DNA of 64,000 nt from Salipaludibacillus agaradhaerens (GCF_002019735.1 NZ_KV917378.1:3312869-3376868), one strand, 5' to 3'. Positions 1 through 8,855 are shown, counted from the first letter of the stretch. Numbers and translations are program-made. The notes: generated by a model not told the origin, from the sequence alone.

Positions 1-1
1 T

Positions 2-1099
2 ATTAAGTTGTTGAGTAAAGAGCCGAACTCGTTAGAGATCATTGATACTATTGTGAACGGCTGTAAAATGAAATCTAAATCTGCCAAACGCACTTTAGAC
101 ACTATAGTGAACAGATTCCATTTACTAAAAGATATTGAACAAAGAAATGTTGTGTTCAATAAATTAATTGATGCTTATGACATACGGGAAATACCCGAAA
201 AGATAGTAAGGTATTCTGAAGAGGCAATTGCTAGTGAGATTAATTCAGTAGCCTCTTTTAAAACGAGCTTAGTATTACGATCAACGATTAGAAAAAAACA
301 GCGGTTAACACATGATCATATTTTAGATGATAAGTCCTTAGCATATCAATTGATGGATGTATTGGATGTCAGGAGGCCTTTTAGAAGCACTGAAACGTTT
401 ACAACTAAAACATTCTCTCCAGAAAATGAGCGAGTATTAAAACCTGTAAATTCTGCTGGTTCAAGAGGCGTCTATATTATCTATGATGAAACAAATATAC
501 AAAGAGTTAAAGATACCTCTATTTTTCAAGGCTATGATGAATTAAAATTAAAAATGAAAGAAGATGTACAAAAGGGGTTTGTACAAAATGATGAATGGTT
601 TTTAGAAGAATTTATCTATGATAGAGAGCGTCACAAACCTGCTAAAGATTTGAAATTTTATTGTTTTTATGGACGAGTGGGACTTGTACTTGAAATTGAA
701 AGGTTTCCGAATATAAAATATTGCTGGTGGGATAGTTCAGGTTGTAAAGTTCATACAGGTAAATATGAAGATCAATTATTCGCAGGAGAGGGCTTTACAA
801 AGGATGAGATTGAGTTAGTTAAAAAATTAAGTGCTGAGCTTCCTGTCCCATTTATGCGAATTGATTTTCTTAAAACTTCAACTGAATTTGTATTTGGAGA
901 ATTCACACCAAAACCTGGGAATTACAATGAGTTTAACGAAAAAACGGATCAGTTACTTGGAGAAATGTACCTTGAAGCCGAATATAAGTTAATTGATGAT
1001 TTAATAAAAGGAAAAGAATTTTCACATTTTAAAGAAATATATCAAAAAGTGACGGCTTTTCAAGCTGACATAGAAAGTCATAGTAAGGAGGATATGTAA
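2..1099 (+). CDS. TupA-like ATP-grasp protein (5' partial)
   Basis: The reading frame is open to the left edge, so the true start probably lies outside the window; the first in-window candidates are TTG codons at 8 and 11. The C-terminal half has the features of the TupA-like ATP-grasp family: a Lys-Pro...Gly-rich segment (KPVNSAGSRGVYII), the block DLKFYCFYGRVGLVLEIE, and the late metal-binding stretch FMRIDFLK...FGEFTPKPG. TupA is needed for teichuronopeptide, the glutamate/glucuronate wall polymer of alkaliphilic Bacillus. ATP-grasp enzymes form amide-type bonds through acyl-phosphates, so a cytoplasmic ligase acting on a surface-polymer precursor is inferred. Its stop overlaps the next start by one base (TAATG), which implies translational coupling with the ATP-grasp paralogues that follow. 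The family call is fairly firm; the substrate is not visible in the sequence. Confidence 0.75.
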   Translation: MKLLSKEPNSLEIIDTIVNGCKMKSKSAKRTLDTIVNRFHLLKDIEQRNVVFNKLIDAYDIREIPEKIVRYSEEAIASEINSVASFKTSLVLRSTIRKKQRLTHDHILDDKSLAYQLMDVLDVRRPFRSTETFTTKTFSPENERVLKPVNSAGSRGVYIIYDETNIQRVKDTSIFQGYDELKLKMKEDVQKGFVQNDEWFLEEFIYDRERHKPAKDLKFYCFYGRVGLVLEIERFPNIKYCWWDSSGCKVHTGKYEDQLFAGEGFTKDEIELVKKLSAELPVPFMRIDFLKTSTEFVFGEFTPKPGNYNEFNEKTDQLLGEMYLEAEYKLIDDLIKGKEFSHFKEIYQKVTAFQADIESHSKEDM

Positions 1100-2724
1100 T
1101 GGAAGATATCCCAGAAGAGAATTTCTTGCCACATTTAACAGAGGAAATAGTAGCCGATGCCAAGGGACCTGATTTAGATGCGTTTGCTATTGCTTTAGAA
1201 GGTTGGCGAAGGGGTCTAAAATTAACGTGGTATGCAAAAAATGCTGTAGATTTCCCGAAAATGAGGATGTGGAATGTCGAAAAACCAGGTAAACTATTTT
1301 CGCTTACATCAAGTCATAAGACGCATTATTTCTTTCGCACTCGAGGAGATAAAGTAACAAATGAAGCGGTTGACTTATGTATGGATAAGCAACTAACAAA
1401 AGAACGTTTGGATGAAAAAGGAGTGCCAATACCAGCAGGGAAGAGCTTTGATAAAAATACCTCTACAGAGGCCGTCCTTAAGTATGCTTCTTCCATTGGC
1501 TATCCTTTAGTTTTGAAGCCGATTGATGGGAGCTTTGGTCAGGGTGTTTATGTTAATATCAAAAGCTCAGAAGCACTACAAGACATTTTGGATAATAGTG
1601 ATGCGAATCAAACTGATTTTATTGTAGAAAGATTCATCCCTGGAGATGAATATAGAGTCTATGTTGTAGAAGGTAAAGCTGTTGGAATGATTTTGCGTAA
1701 CCCAGCTAATGTTAAAGGTGATGGCTTTTCATCTATACGACGTTTAATCGATCAGAAGAATGAACTTAGACAAGACAACCCACGACTTATTAGCTGCCCA
1801 ATAAAAATAACGAATGAGATAAGAAATTATCTATATGAACACAATTATGACTTGGATGACATTATTCCAGAGAATAAAATTGTAAACTTAATAGAAAAAA
1901 GTAATATTTCACTCGGTGGAGATCCTATAAGTGTTGATATGGCTACTGCACCAAAAGTGGCAGAGGCAGCTATCGCTGCGTTAAACGTTGTTCCTGGACT
2001 TCCGCATGGTGCAGTGGATGTGATATGGGATAAAGTGAGTGGCGACGTCGCGGTTTTAGAAATTAATCCTTCTGCTCAAATAGGATCGTTGCTATTCCCG
2101 TTAGAGGGCCCAGCATTTGATGTACCTAGTGCTATTATCGATGCGTATTTCCCTGAAACTAAAAACGTAGATATTGAGAGAGAGAAGCTTTATTTTGATT
2201 TTACAGATGTGTTATTTCCCTTGAAATCAAAAACTGCGACAAAAACGACAGTGACACCGGCTATAACGGAGGGGATCATTGTTAAGAAGTATACAGTTTT
2301 TGGGGATGTGCAAGGTATTGATTTTCATAGGGGGCTCAGAAAACAAGCCTTTGAACGTTACCTTAACGGCTTTGTTATGAATTTAAGTAATGGCGAAATA
2401 GAAGTTATCGTTGCTGGAACAGATGAAAATAAAATATATGATTTTGAAAAGGCTATATGGGAAGATCCAGAAAGGTCATCTGTGGAAAAAGTCGAGGTCT
2501 CATCTTATAACCTTCCTGTAAAGATCGGTTTTGAAATTAAAGCTGACTTAAAAACCCAATTAGAAGAACTGAACTTATTAAAAAAGGAAATTGAACAGAC
2601 CGAAAAAAAGTATAGGAAGCTTAAAAAAAGGAACCAACAATTAAAAGGAAGTTTATCTTGGAAAGTGTCTGCCCCAATAAGGCTTTTGGGGGATGCTGCA
2701 AAATTAATTAAGTTAAAAAGGTAA
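1099..2724 (+). CDS. CphA-type ATP-grasp ligase fused to acylphosphatase-like domain, paralogue 1
   Basis: 541 residues, no signal peptide, cytoplasmic. Residues 1-95 form a conserved N-terminal domain with an LEGWRRGL motif shared by all four paralogues. Residues about 100-345 are an ATP-grasp domain close to that of cyanophycin synthetase: nucleotide Lys at LVLK140, Gly-rich loop near 144-150, ERFIPGDEYRVYVV, NVKGDGFSSI, SLGGDPI, and metal ligands in EINPSAQ near 321-323. Residues about 396-482 are acylphosphatase-like (GDVQGIDF, then NLSNGEIEV), but the position of the catalytic Arg is His410; the Asn (428) is kept. The tail is a charged coiled coil (485-517) followed by SLSWKVSAPIRLL, a C-terminal motif common in surface-polysaccharide enzymes. 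The Mur-ligase half of cyanophycin synthetase is absent, so this is not CphA. The role is inferred as amino-acid ligation onto a wall polymer. Confidence 0.8.
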   Translation: MEDIPEENFLPHLTEEIVADAKGPDLDAFAIALEGWRRGLKLTWYAKNAVDFPKMRMWNVEKPGKLFSLTSSHKTHYFFRTRGDKVTNEAVDLCMDKQLTKERLDEKGVPIPAGKSFDKNTSTEAVLKYASSIGYPLVLKPIDGSFGQGVYVNIKSSEALQDILDNSDANQTDFIVERFIPGDEYRVYVVEGKAVGMILRNPANVKGDGFSSIRRLIDQKNELRQDNPRLISCPIKITNEIRNYLYEHNYDLDDIIPENKIVNLIEKSNISLGGDPISVDMATAPKVAEAAIAALNVVPGLPHGAVDVIWDKVSGDVAVLEINPSAQIGSLLFPLEGPAFDVPSAIIDAYFPETKNVDIEREKLYFDFTDVLFPLKSKTATKTTVTPAITEGIIVKKYTVFGDVQGIDFHRGLRKQAFERYLNGFVMNLSNGEIEVIVAGTDENKIYDFEKAIWEDPERSSVEKVEVSSYNLPVKIGFEIKADLKTQLEELNLLKKEIEQTEKKYRKLKKRNQQLKGSLSWKVSAPIRLLGDAAKLIKLKR

Positions 2725-2744
2725 GAAATTATTGGAGGACAAGC

Positions 2745-4379
2745 ATGAGTAATCAAGCCATTACATTACCACAATTAACAAATGATATCGTTGTAAGTGC
2801 CCGTAAAACTAGATTATGTGCATATTCTGTGGCTCTTGAAGGTTGGCGACGTGGATTGACGTTAAAGTGGTATACAAAAGATTCTGAGCATTTTCAAGAT
2901 ATGGTCGTCTTTGGTGTCAATCCACCCGGACGTTTATTTTCATTAACTTCAAAGGAAAGAACGCATTATTTTTTCCGCACACGAGGAGATAAAGTCACCA
3001 ATGAAGCAGTAGAAATTGGGTCAGAAAAGGACTTGACTAAGAAGTGGTTGGAAAAATCACATGTCCCAGTTCCAAAAGGGTTTGGTTTTGGCGAAAATGA
3101 TAGTGATGAGAATATTATCGAAACTGCTACATCACTGCCATATCCTCTTGTTTTGAAACCGACAAATGGAAGCTTAGGAAATGGTGTCGTAACAAATATT
3201 AAGTCTGAACAGGCTTTAAGAAAAGCCATTAAGTATGTGCGTCATACACTTGGCTATAAAGAAGTTGTACTGGAACAGCATGTGAGTGGATCAGAGTACC
3301 GTATATATGTTATTGAAGATAAAGTTATAGCTGCTTATAATAGGTTACCTGCAAATATTATTGGAGATGGCCTGCATACAATTGAAGAATTAATTGCATT
3401 GAAAAACTTAGAGAGAAAGAAAAATGCAAGACTTCATAGCTGTTTAATTGAAGCGGACATCGAAATTACTGAATTCCTTGAAAGTGCAGGATATACTTAT
3501 GAGAGTATCCCGCCGAAAGGAGAAAAAATTTATTTAAGGGAAAAAACGAATGTCTCTTCAGGTGGGGACCCAATTGATGTGACAGATAGCATTGGTGATT
3601 ACTATAAAGAAATAGCTATTAATGCTGTCAAGGCTATTCCTGGCTTGTATCATGGGGGAGTAGATATTATCGTTGATGACACAAAACCTGAAAAGGAATC
3701 GGCTGTAGTTATCGAACTTAACCCAACAGCACAAATTGGGGGTATTCTTTTCCCGTTAAGAGGGAAAGCAAGAGATATACCTAAAGCAATCATTGATTAT
3801 TATTTTCCAGAAACTAAAGGAGTCGATACGTCAAAATCAAATTTTTATTTTGACTTTTTAGCTGCGATGGAACCTTTAGAAAATAGATCCACAATCGAAG
3901 TGGAGGTCAGCCCGGCTCCTAAAAATGAGTTAGTTGCTAAAAAATATATACTAAGTGGAGAAGTGAATCGTCAAAGCTTTCATAATGCGATTAGTTTATA
4001 TGCTCAAAGCCATGGCATACATGGTGAAATTAATAAAAATTTCACAGGAGAAATTGAACTAATCGTTGGTAGTGAGACAAAAGAGGCCTTGGCGGGGTTG
4101 AAGAGTTTCTTAAAAAGACAAAAGAAAATAGCGAAAGTAGAAGCGATTCAAGAGGAGGTTTGGAAAGAGCCTATTAAAATTGGCTTCGATGTTAACGAAA
4201 ACTTTAATACTAATCGAAAAGAAAGTGTACACAATATATTAAAGCGTATTAGAAGAGAATATAAGAATTTAAATAAAGAGGTTTATAAATTGGAAAAGGA
4301 CAATGTTAATATTTTAAATAGTCGCTCATGGAAGTTCGGCCGTCTAATAAGTTCAGTAAAAAATCTAAGGCAAAAATAA
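2745..4379 (+). CDS. CphA-type ATP-grasp ligase with degenerate acylphosphatase-like domain, paralogue 2
   Basis: 544 residues with the same layout as the preceding gene: N-terminal LEGWRRGL domain, ATP-grasp core (YPLVLKPTNGSLGNGV; EQHVSGSEYRIYVI; NIIGDGLHTI; SSGGDPIDV; ELNPTAQIGG) and a C-terminal acylphosphatase-like region around 398-485. In that region the canonical VQGxxFR is replaced by VNRQSFHN and the Asn loop reads INKNFTG, so phosphatase activity is unlikely. The protein ends in a helix and a LNSRSWKFGRLIS tail, like paralogues 1 and 4. The ATP-grasp metal and nucleotide residues look intact. ATG with GGAGG about 8 bases upstream, 20 bases after the preceding stop, so clearly the same operon. 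It is either a distinct ligase specificity or a subunit of a multi-enzyme complex; the sequence does not decide. Confidence 0.78.
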   Translation: MSNQAITLPQLTNDIVVSARKTRLCAYSVALEGWRRGLTLKWYTKDSEHFQDMVVFGVNPPGRLFSLTSKERTHYFFRTRGDKVTNEAVEIGSEKDLTKKWLEKSHVPVPKGFGFGENDSDENIIETATSLPYPLVLKPTNGSLGNGVVTNIKSEQALRKAIKYVRHTLGYKEVVLEQHVSGSEYRIYVIEDKVIAAYNRLPANIIGDGLHTIEELIALKNLERKKNARLHSCLIEADIEITEFLESAGYTYESIPPKGEKIYLREKTNVSSGGDPIDVTDSIGDYYKEIAINAVKAIPGLYHGGVDIIVDDTKPEKESAVVIELNPTAQIGGILFPLRGKARDIPKAIIDYYFPETKGVDTSKSNFYFDFLAAMEPLENRSTIEVEVSPAPKNELVAKKYILSGEVNRQSFHNAISLYAQSHGIHGEINKNFTGEIELIVGSETKEALAGLKSFLKRQKKIAKVEAIQEEVWKEPIKIGFDVNENFNTNRKESVHNILKRIRREYKNLNKEVYKLEKDNVNILNSRSWKFGRLISSVKNLRQK

Positions 4380-4429
4380 TAAATTTAACCTAAAGTTCTC
4401 TCAATAAATACTAAATAGGATGTGTTAAA

Positions 4430-5869
4430 ATGAATTCTATCTATCCATCTTGGCTGTCAAAGCAAATGCTTTCAGGTATTAGGGGCTTTAATGTTTGTGC
4501 TTATCTTGTTGCGCTCGAAGGTTGGCGAAGAGGGCTAGAATTAAAGTGGTATTACAACCCTAATTTGTTATCTGATATTAAAGGAGTTGGTTATAATCCA
4601 ACAGGTAAATTCTTCTCGTTGAGTAATGGTAAGAAGACTCACTTTTTCTTCCGCTCTAGAGGTGATAAAGTTTCAAATGAGGCAATTAACATAGCTTCAG
4701 ATAAAGAGCTAACAAAAAAATACTTGATAAAAGCAAATGTTCCAGTGAGTGAAGGGACGTTTTTCGATGTTAATGATGATGTTCAATCAATTCTTGACAA
4801 AGCAAGAGATGTAACTTATCCATTAGTGATTAAGCCAGCATTAGGGAGTTTGGGAAAAGGGGTAATAACTAATATTCGGACAGAAGAAGAGCTGAAACAT
4901 AGTATTACTTACGTTAATTCTGAATTCCCTTATGATAAATATATTATAGAACGTTTTATTACTGGTGATGACTATCGTATTTATGTCATGGGAGACAAAG
5001 TTTTGGGTGCTTTTAAGAGAATTGCAGCTAACGTTGTGGGGGATGGGAAGCGGACAATAAGTGAATTAATTAAACAAAAAAATGAAGAGAGAAACTTGAA
5101 TCCTTACTTATCGGCTAAACCTATTAAAATTAATAGGAATTTATTGGAGTATATAGGAAGAGAGGGTAAAAGCCTTGAAGATATACCCGACGAAAATGAA
5201 GTTGTATTCTTACAAGGTTTGAGTAATATTACTTCAGGTGGTGATTCGATTGATGTCACAAAAAAACTACCGGATAACATTAAAAAAGTTGCTATAAACA
5301 CTATTAAAGCTATTCCAAGCTTAATACATGCCGGTATTGATGTCATTATAAACGAAGAGGAAATAACAATAATTGAAGTTAATGCAACGGCAGGAATTAC
5401 TTCACATCATTTTCCTATGTTTGGGGATCCGCAAAATATACCAGCAGGTATTATTGATTATTATTTCCCTGATACAAAAGGAGTAGAAAAAGCTGATGAT
5501 AATATTTATTATGACCAAAAAAAAGTTTTAGATTTATTAGAAGGTAAGATTGTTGAGAATATAGAAATTCCAAAAGCTCCCCTAGGGGACTTATTTGCTA
5601 AAAGGTATGTTGTGGTTGGTAACGTCCAAGGGGTTAATTTTAGAAAGTGGATAAGAAAAAAAGCTTTAGACAATAATTTAAACGGCTATACTCGAAATTT
5701 AACTAATGGAAATGTAGTCGTAGTAGTAGCTGGAATTGACAAAGAAAAGGTCGAGGCTTTTAAAGAAATATGTATGGAAGGACCTAGTAGAGCGCAAGTT
5801 CGCTTAGTCAAAGAGTTTGTATGGGATAAACAAATTAAAGCTGGTTTTGAGATACGAAAAAGTAAATAA
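4430..5869 (+). CDS. CphA-type ATP-grasp ligase fused to intact acylphosphatase domain, paralogue 3
   Basis: 479 residues. The N-terminal LEGWRRGL domain and the ATP-grasp core (YPLVIKPALGSLGKGV, ERFITGDDYRIYVM, NVVGDGKRTISELI, SGGDSIDVT, EVNATAGI) match the neighbours. Its acylphosphatase domain (about 391-476) is the only one of the four with the full catalytic set: VQGVNFR with Arg405 and TRNLTNG with Asn423. Acylphosphatases hydrolyse carboxyl-phosphates, which are exactly the intermediates ATP-grasp enzymes make. This copy could therefore edit or release acyl-phosphate intermediates for the whole set (inference). It lacks the coiled coil and SWK tail of the other three. The 50-base gap before it has a weak ribosome site (aggatg). 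It is probably still in the same transcript because no terminator is visible. Confidence 0.8.
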   Translation: MNSIYPSWLSKQMLSGIRGFNVCAYLVALEGWRRGLELKWYYNPNLLSDIKGVGYNPTGKFFSLSNGKKTHFFFRSRGDKVSNEAINIASDKELTKKYLIKANVPVSEGTFFDVNDDVQSILDKARDVTYPLVIKPALGSLGKGVITNIRTEEELKHSITYVNSEFPYDKYIIERFITGDDYRIYVMGDKVLGAFKRIAANVVGDGKRTISELIKQKNEERNLNPYLSAKPIKINRNLLEYIGREGKSLEDIPDENEVVFLQGLSNITSGGDSIDVTKKLPDNIKKVAINTIKAIPSLIHAGIDVIINEEEITIIEVNATAGITSHHFPMFGDPQNIPAGIIDYYFPDTKGVEKADDNIYYDQKKVLDLLEGKIVENIEIPKAPLGDLFAKRYVVVGNVQGVNFRKWIRKKALDNNLNGYTRNLTNGNVVVVVAGIDKEKVEAFKEICMEGPSRAQVRLVKEFVWDKQIKAGFEIRKSK

Positions 5870-5937
5870 GTTTCTCTAAACTTAATATTTTATGTCCAAA
5901 TTATAAGTAGCAATTACTGAGGAGGATTTTTGGGAAT

Positions 5938-7503
5938 ATGGAAAATAATTATGAATGGCTGCCTCATTTAGATAATTCAATACCTATTTCAGCGTATGGG
6001 TACAAATTATGTATTTATACCATCGCTTTAGAAGGCTGGAGAAGGGGTTTAAAAGTAAAGTTTTTTAATGTGTATAGAAAAGAAAAAGGAGAGACTAAGC
6101 TCACTGTAAGATTTTCTTTAACCTCAAAGAATACAGAACACACATTCGCTGTCTCGAGAGGAGATCTAGTAAATAAGCAAGCAATCAGTGTATGTGTAGA
6201 TAAAGATTTGACTAAAAAATACCTTTCTACAGCTGGTGTTGATGTACCGCTAGGGAAAAGTTTTACTCATACTGACTCTGATGAAGTCATTATTAAGTAT
6301 TTTAAATCACTTAACTTTCCTGTAGTTCTCAAACCAACAGATGCAGGTGGAGGAAAAGGAGTAATTACTAATATAAATAGTGTTGAAGACCTTAAACAAG
6401 CGTTGCTACATGTTAGAACAGATTTGAATTATAAAAATGTGATACTTGAGAGGTATATAGCCGGAGAAGATCATCGAGTATATGTTATTGGGAATAGAGT
6501 GATTGGGGTATATAAGCGGATACCTGCCAATGTAATAGGTGATGGCAAAAGAACTATAAGTGAACTTATAGATGTTAAAAACAACTTAAGAAAAAAAAAT
6601 CCTTACTTAGCAGGCCGGCTAATTAAAAAAGATAAAGAAATGGAAAATTTCATGAATTTAAAAGGTCTGTCTCTTAAAGATATCCCTAAAGTAAATGAGA
6701 GAGTTTTTGTACGGGAGAAAGGAAGTCTGTCAGCAGGTGGTGAACCTATAGATGTTACTGATCAGATCCCTCAAAAGGCTAAAGATACTGCAATTGCAGC
6801 AGCTAAAGCCATACCAAACTTACCACAATGCGCTGTAGATATGATTATAGAAAAAGATACTGGGATTGGCTTTGTAAATGAGGTTAATTCTAAACCGCAA
6901 ATAAGTAATCATCTTTATCCTGTGGAAGGAAAGGCAAGAGACATTCCAAAGGCTATTATAGATTATTATTTCCCAGAAACCATAGAAGAGGGGTTTAGGA
7001 ATGACTTAATATATTTTGATTTCGATAGTATACTACCACCTTTAAGAAATGGACAAGTTCAAGAAATTACCTACCCTTCACTCGAAAAGGAAGACTTCAT
7101 AATTAAAAAAATTGAAATGACGGGGTCTTTTAAAAAGATTAAATATAAAAAATTGCTTAAGAAACAAGCTCTAAATTTAAAACTGCATGGATTTATTAAA
7201 GGAAATGCAAATAATATTTCAATTGTTATTTCTGGAAAAAAAGATAATATTAAGAGATTTATTACTGAACTTCGTAAATACTTCTCAAGTGATGTAACTT
7301 TTAAAGAATTAGAATGGAGAAAGCCAGTTAAGGCAGGATTTGAGGTTGTGCAAGATAAAGTGGTCTCTGCTAAAAGGAATAATAAAGAGATAGAAGCTAT
7401 TAAAAGAAAATATGAGTCAATAGAAAATAGTACATTTTGGAAAATGACAAAACCGGTTAGAGTAATAGCAGATTCTTTTAAAAGTTCTGGAAAGAAAAAA
7501 TAA
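5938..7503 (+). CDS. CphA-type ATP-grasp ligase with eroded acylphosphatase-like domain, paralogue 4
   Basis: 521 residues; ATG preceded by GAGGAGG. N-terminal LEGWRRGLKVKF segment, then the ATP-grasp core (FPVVLKPTDAGGGKGV, ERYIAGEDHRVYVI, NVIGDGKRTISELI, SAGGEPIDVT, EVNSKPQIS). The metal-ligand region reads EVNSKPQ rather than ENPxAQ-like, a change that may alter specificity. The acylphosphatase-like part (about residues 383-470) is strongly degenerate: the Arg loop reads KKIKYKK and the Asn loop IKGNANN, so it is very probably non-catalytic and kept as a structural or binding module. The tail is basic and helical and ends in STFWKMTKPVRVI, the same SW/FW-K-x-x-x-P-x-R type of ending as paralogue 1. 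About 40 bases separate it from the glutamate racemase gene. Confidence 0.78.
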   Translation: MENNYEWLPHLDNSIPISAYGYKLCIYTIALEGWRRGLKVKFFNVYRKEKGETKLTVRFSLTSKNTEHTFAVSRGDLVNKQAISVCVDKDLTKKYLSTAGVDVPLGKSFTHTDSDEVIIKYFKSLNFPVVLKPTDAGGGKGVITNINSVEDLKQALLHVRTDLNYKNVILERYIAGEDHRVYVIGNRVIGVYKRIPANVIGDGKRTISELIDVKNNLRKKNPYLAGRLIKKDKEMENFMNLKGLSLKDIPKVNERVFVREKGSLSAGGEPIDVTDQIPQKAKDTAIAAAKAIPNLPQCAVDMIIEKDTGIGFVNEVNSKPQISNHLYPVEGKARDIPKAIIDYYFPETIEEGFRNDLIYFDFDSILPPLRNGQVQEITYPSLEKEDFIIKKIEMTGSFKKIKYKKLLKKQALNLKLHGFIKGNANNISIVISGKKDNIKRFITELRKYFSSDVTFKELEWRKPVKAGFEVVQDKVVSAKRNNKEIEAIKRKYESIENSTFWKMTKPVRVIADSFKSSGKKK

Positions 7504-7543
7504 TATAATACATTTATTTTGTATCATGGAAGGTAGAGGTAGG

Positions 7544-8359
7544 ATGGAAAATGCAATAGGAGTCATTGATTCAGGAGTAGGTGGCTTAACTGTAGCTCAT
7601 GAATTGATGAGACAATTACCGAAAGAAAGACTTATTTACCTAGGGGATACTTTAAGGTGTCCCTATGGATCAAGATCTGAAGATGAAGTAAGGCAATTCA
7701 CTTGGGAAATGGTTGATTTTTTACTACAGAAAGAGATCAAACTCTTAGTTATTGCCTGTAATACTGCTACTGCCTTTACGTTAGAAGAGCTTCAAAAGGA
7801 ATTAAAAATACCAGTTATTGGAGTTATACAACCAGGAGCAAGAGCTGCAATTAATTACACTCATAATAATAATGTAGCTGTAATAGGTACAGAGGGTACT
7901 ATTAGAAGTAACGCTTATGAAGAGACTCTGAAAGCTATAAATTCGGAAATAAACGTTTTTTCATTAGCTTGTCCTCTGTTTGTACCTTTAGTTGAGAATA
8001 GGTCAGCATATGAGTATAAATTCAAAGAAATTATTCAGAAATCTTTAGCGCCGTTAAAAATGGAGCAAAATATGGATACATTAATTTTAGGGTGTACGCA
8101 CTATCCGATTATAAAAGATGCGATACAAGAGGCGATAGGGGATAAAGTGTCGATAGTATCTTCTAGTGAAGAAACTGCAAGAGAAACGAGTGTTGTACTT
8201 GACTTTCATCAAATATTAAATCATAAACCGTACAAATCTAATCATCAGTTTTTTACGACGGGTAAAATTGAGACATTCACTTCTATTACAAAAGCGATTT
8301 TTAAGAGTTCAATTAAAAATCTTAAAACAGTCACAATTGAAAAGGCGATAATAAGATAG
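7544..8359 (+). CDS. murI: Glutamate racemase
   Basis: 271 residues, cytoplasmic. Interconverts L- and D-glutamate; the D-form goes into peptidoglycan, or into polyglutamate polymers. Family hallmarks are visible: N-terminal IGVIDSGVGGLTV, YLGDTLRCPYG, first catalytic cysteine in ACNTAT (about residue 72) and second in GCTHYP (about 184). An upstream in-frame ATG exists at 7526, but 7544 has GGAAGG at a better distance and matches the family start. It is the last gene before a clear terminator and follows the ATP-grasp array, so a dedicated role in supplying glutamate stereoisomers to the polymer, beyond routine peptidoglycan synthesis, is inferred. Most Bacillus genomes carry a separate housekeeping racE in another context, which supports a specialised second copy. 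Confidence 0.92.
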   Translation: MENAIGVIDSGVGGLTVAHELMRQLPKERLIYLGDTLRCPYGSRSEDEVRQFTWEMVDFLLQKEIKLLVIACNTATAFTLEELQKELKIPVIGVIQPGARAAINYTHNNNVAVIGTEGTIRSNAYEETLKAINSEINVFSLACPLFVPLVENRSAYEYKFKEIIQKSLAPLKMEQNMDTLILGCTHYPIIKDAIQEAIGDKVSIVSSSEETARETSVVLDFHQILNHKPYKSNHQFFTTGKIETFTSITKAIFKSSIKNLKTVTIEKAIIR

Positions 8360-8459
8360 AAGGGGTAAAAGACATAACCAACTATGGTATTAATGTTGTC
8401 AAGTCATAAAAACTTTATTTTCTTCGATCTTTAATTGAAAAGGTAGTTAATTGTCAACA

Positions 8460-8497
8460 CCTCCTATTAAGATAAACTTATCATAGGAGGTTTCTTT
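8460..8497 (+). terminator. Rho-independent terminator after murI
   Basis: Inverted repeat CCTCCTAT ... ATAGGAGG with an inner GATAA/TTATC extension (bulged TAA), followed by TTTCTTT. It closes the ATP-grasp/racemase operon. Confidence 0.8.
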
Positions 8498-8725
8498 ATG
8501 TTGGGAACGTCGGTGAGATTATACTTCTTGTTGGTAGCCTAAAAAGGAAATGACGGCCAAAGTGTAGGAGTGAAAGTTGTTTATAGTTAATTAAAGGTAT
8601 GAAATTATAATTATGAAGCGCAACTGACATAGAGAGTTAGTAATTGAGGTTTTAATAGAGCATTTCATTTTCAATAGATTACATAATATAGATAATTTTA
8701 GATTCGGAGTTTCTCAGAACAGTCC

Positions 8726-8855
8726 AGCTGAGACTCCACAGAGCAATTTTTTCGAGGGTGCTTGGGGCGCGAACTAGTAATACACATCGAGCCGATGTAA
8801 CAGTGAAACTCCCCTGGGTGAAAGCGAGCATCCTGAAGGGAGAATTAACAACTAG
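8726..8855 (+). repeat. Degenerate Bacillus-type dispersed intergenic repeat
   Basis: The stretch has the layout of the structured intergenic repeats common in Bacillaceae: a GAGACTCCACAGAGC-like left end, a small internal hairpin (ACATCG AGC CGATGT), and a GGTGAAAGCGAGCATCCTGAAGGGAG-type right end finishing in ATTAACA. It is recognised from general familiarity with such elements, not from an alignment. The rest of 8498-9051 shows no gene; the ribosome site for the next gene (GGGAGGTGA) is at its right end. Confidence 0.4.

Noticed and set aside
1099..7503. Calling the ATP-grasp proteins cyanophycin synthetases
   Set aside because: The ATP-grasp core is CphA-like, but the Mur-ligase-type second half of cyanophycin synthetase is absent and replaced by an acylphosphatase-like domain.
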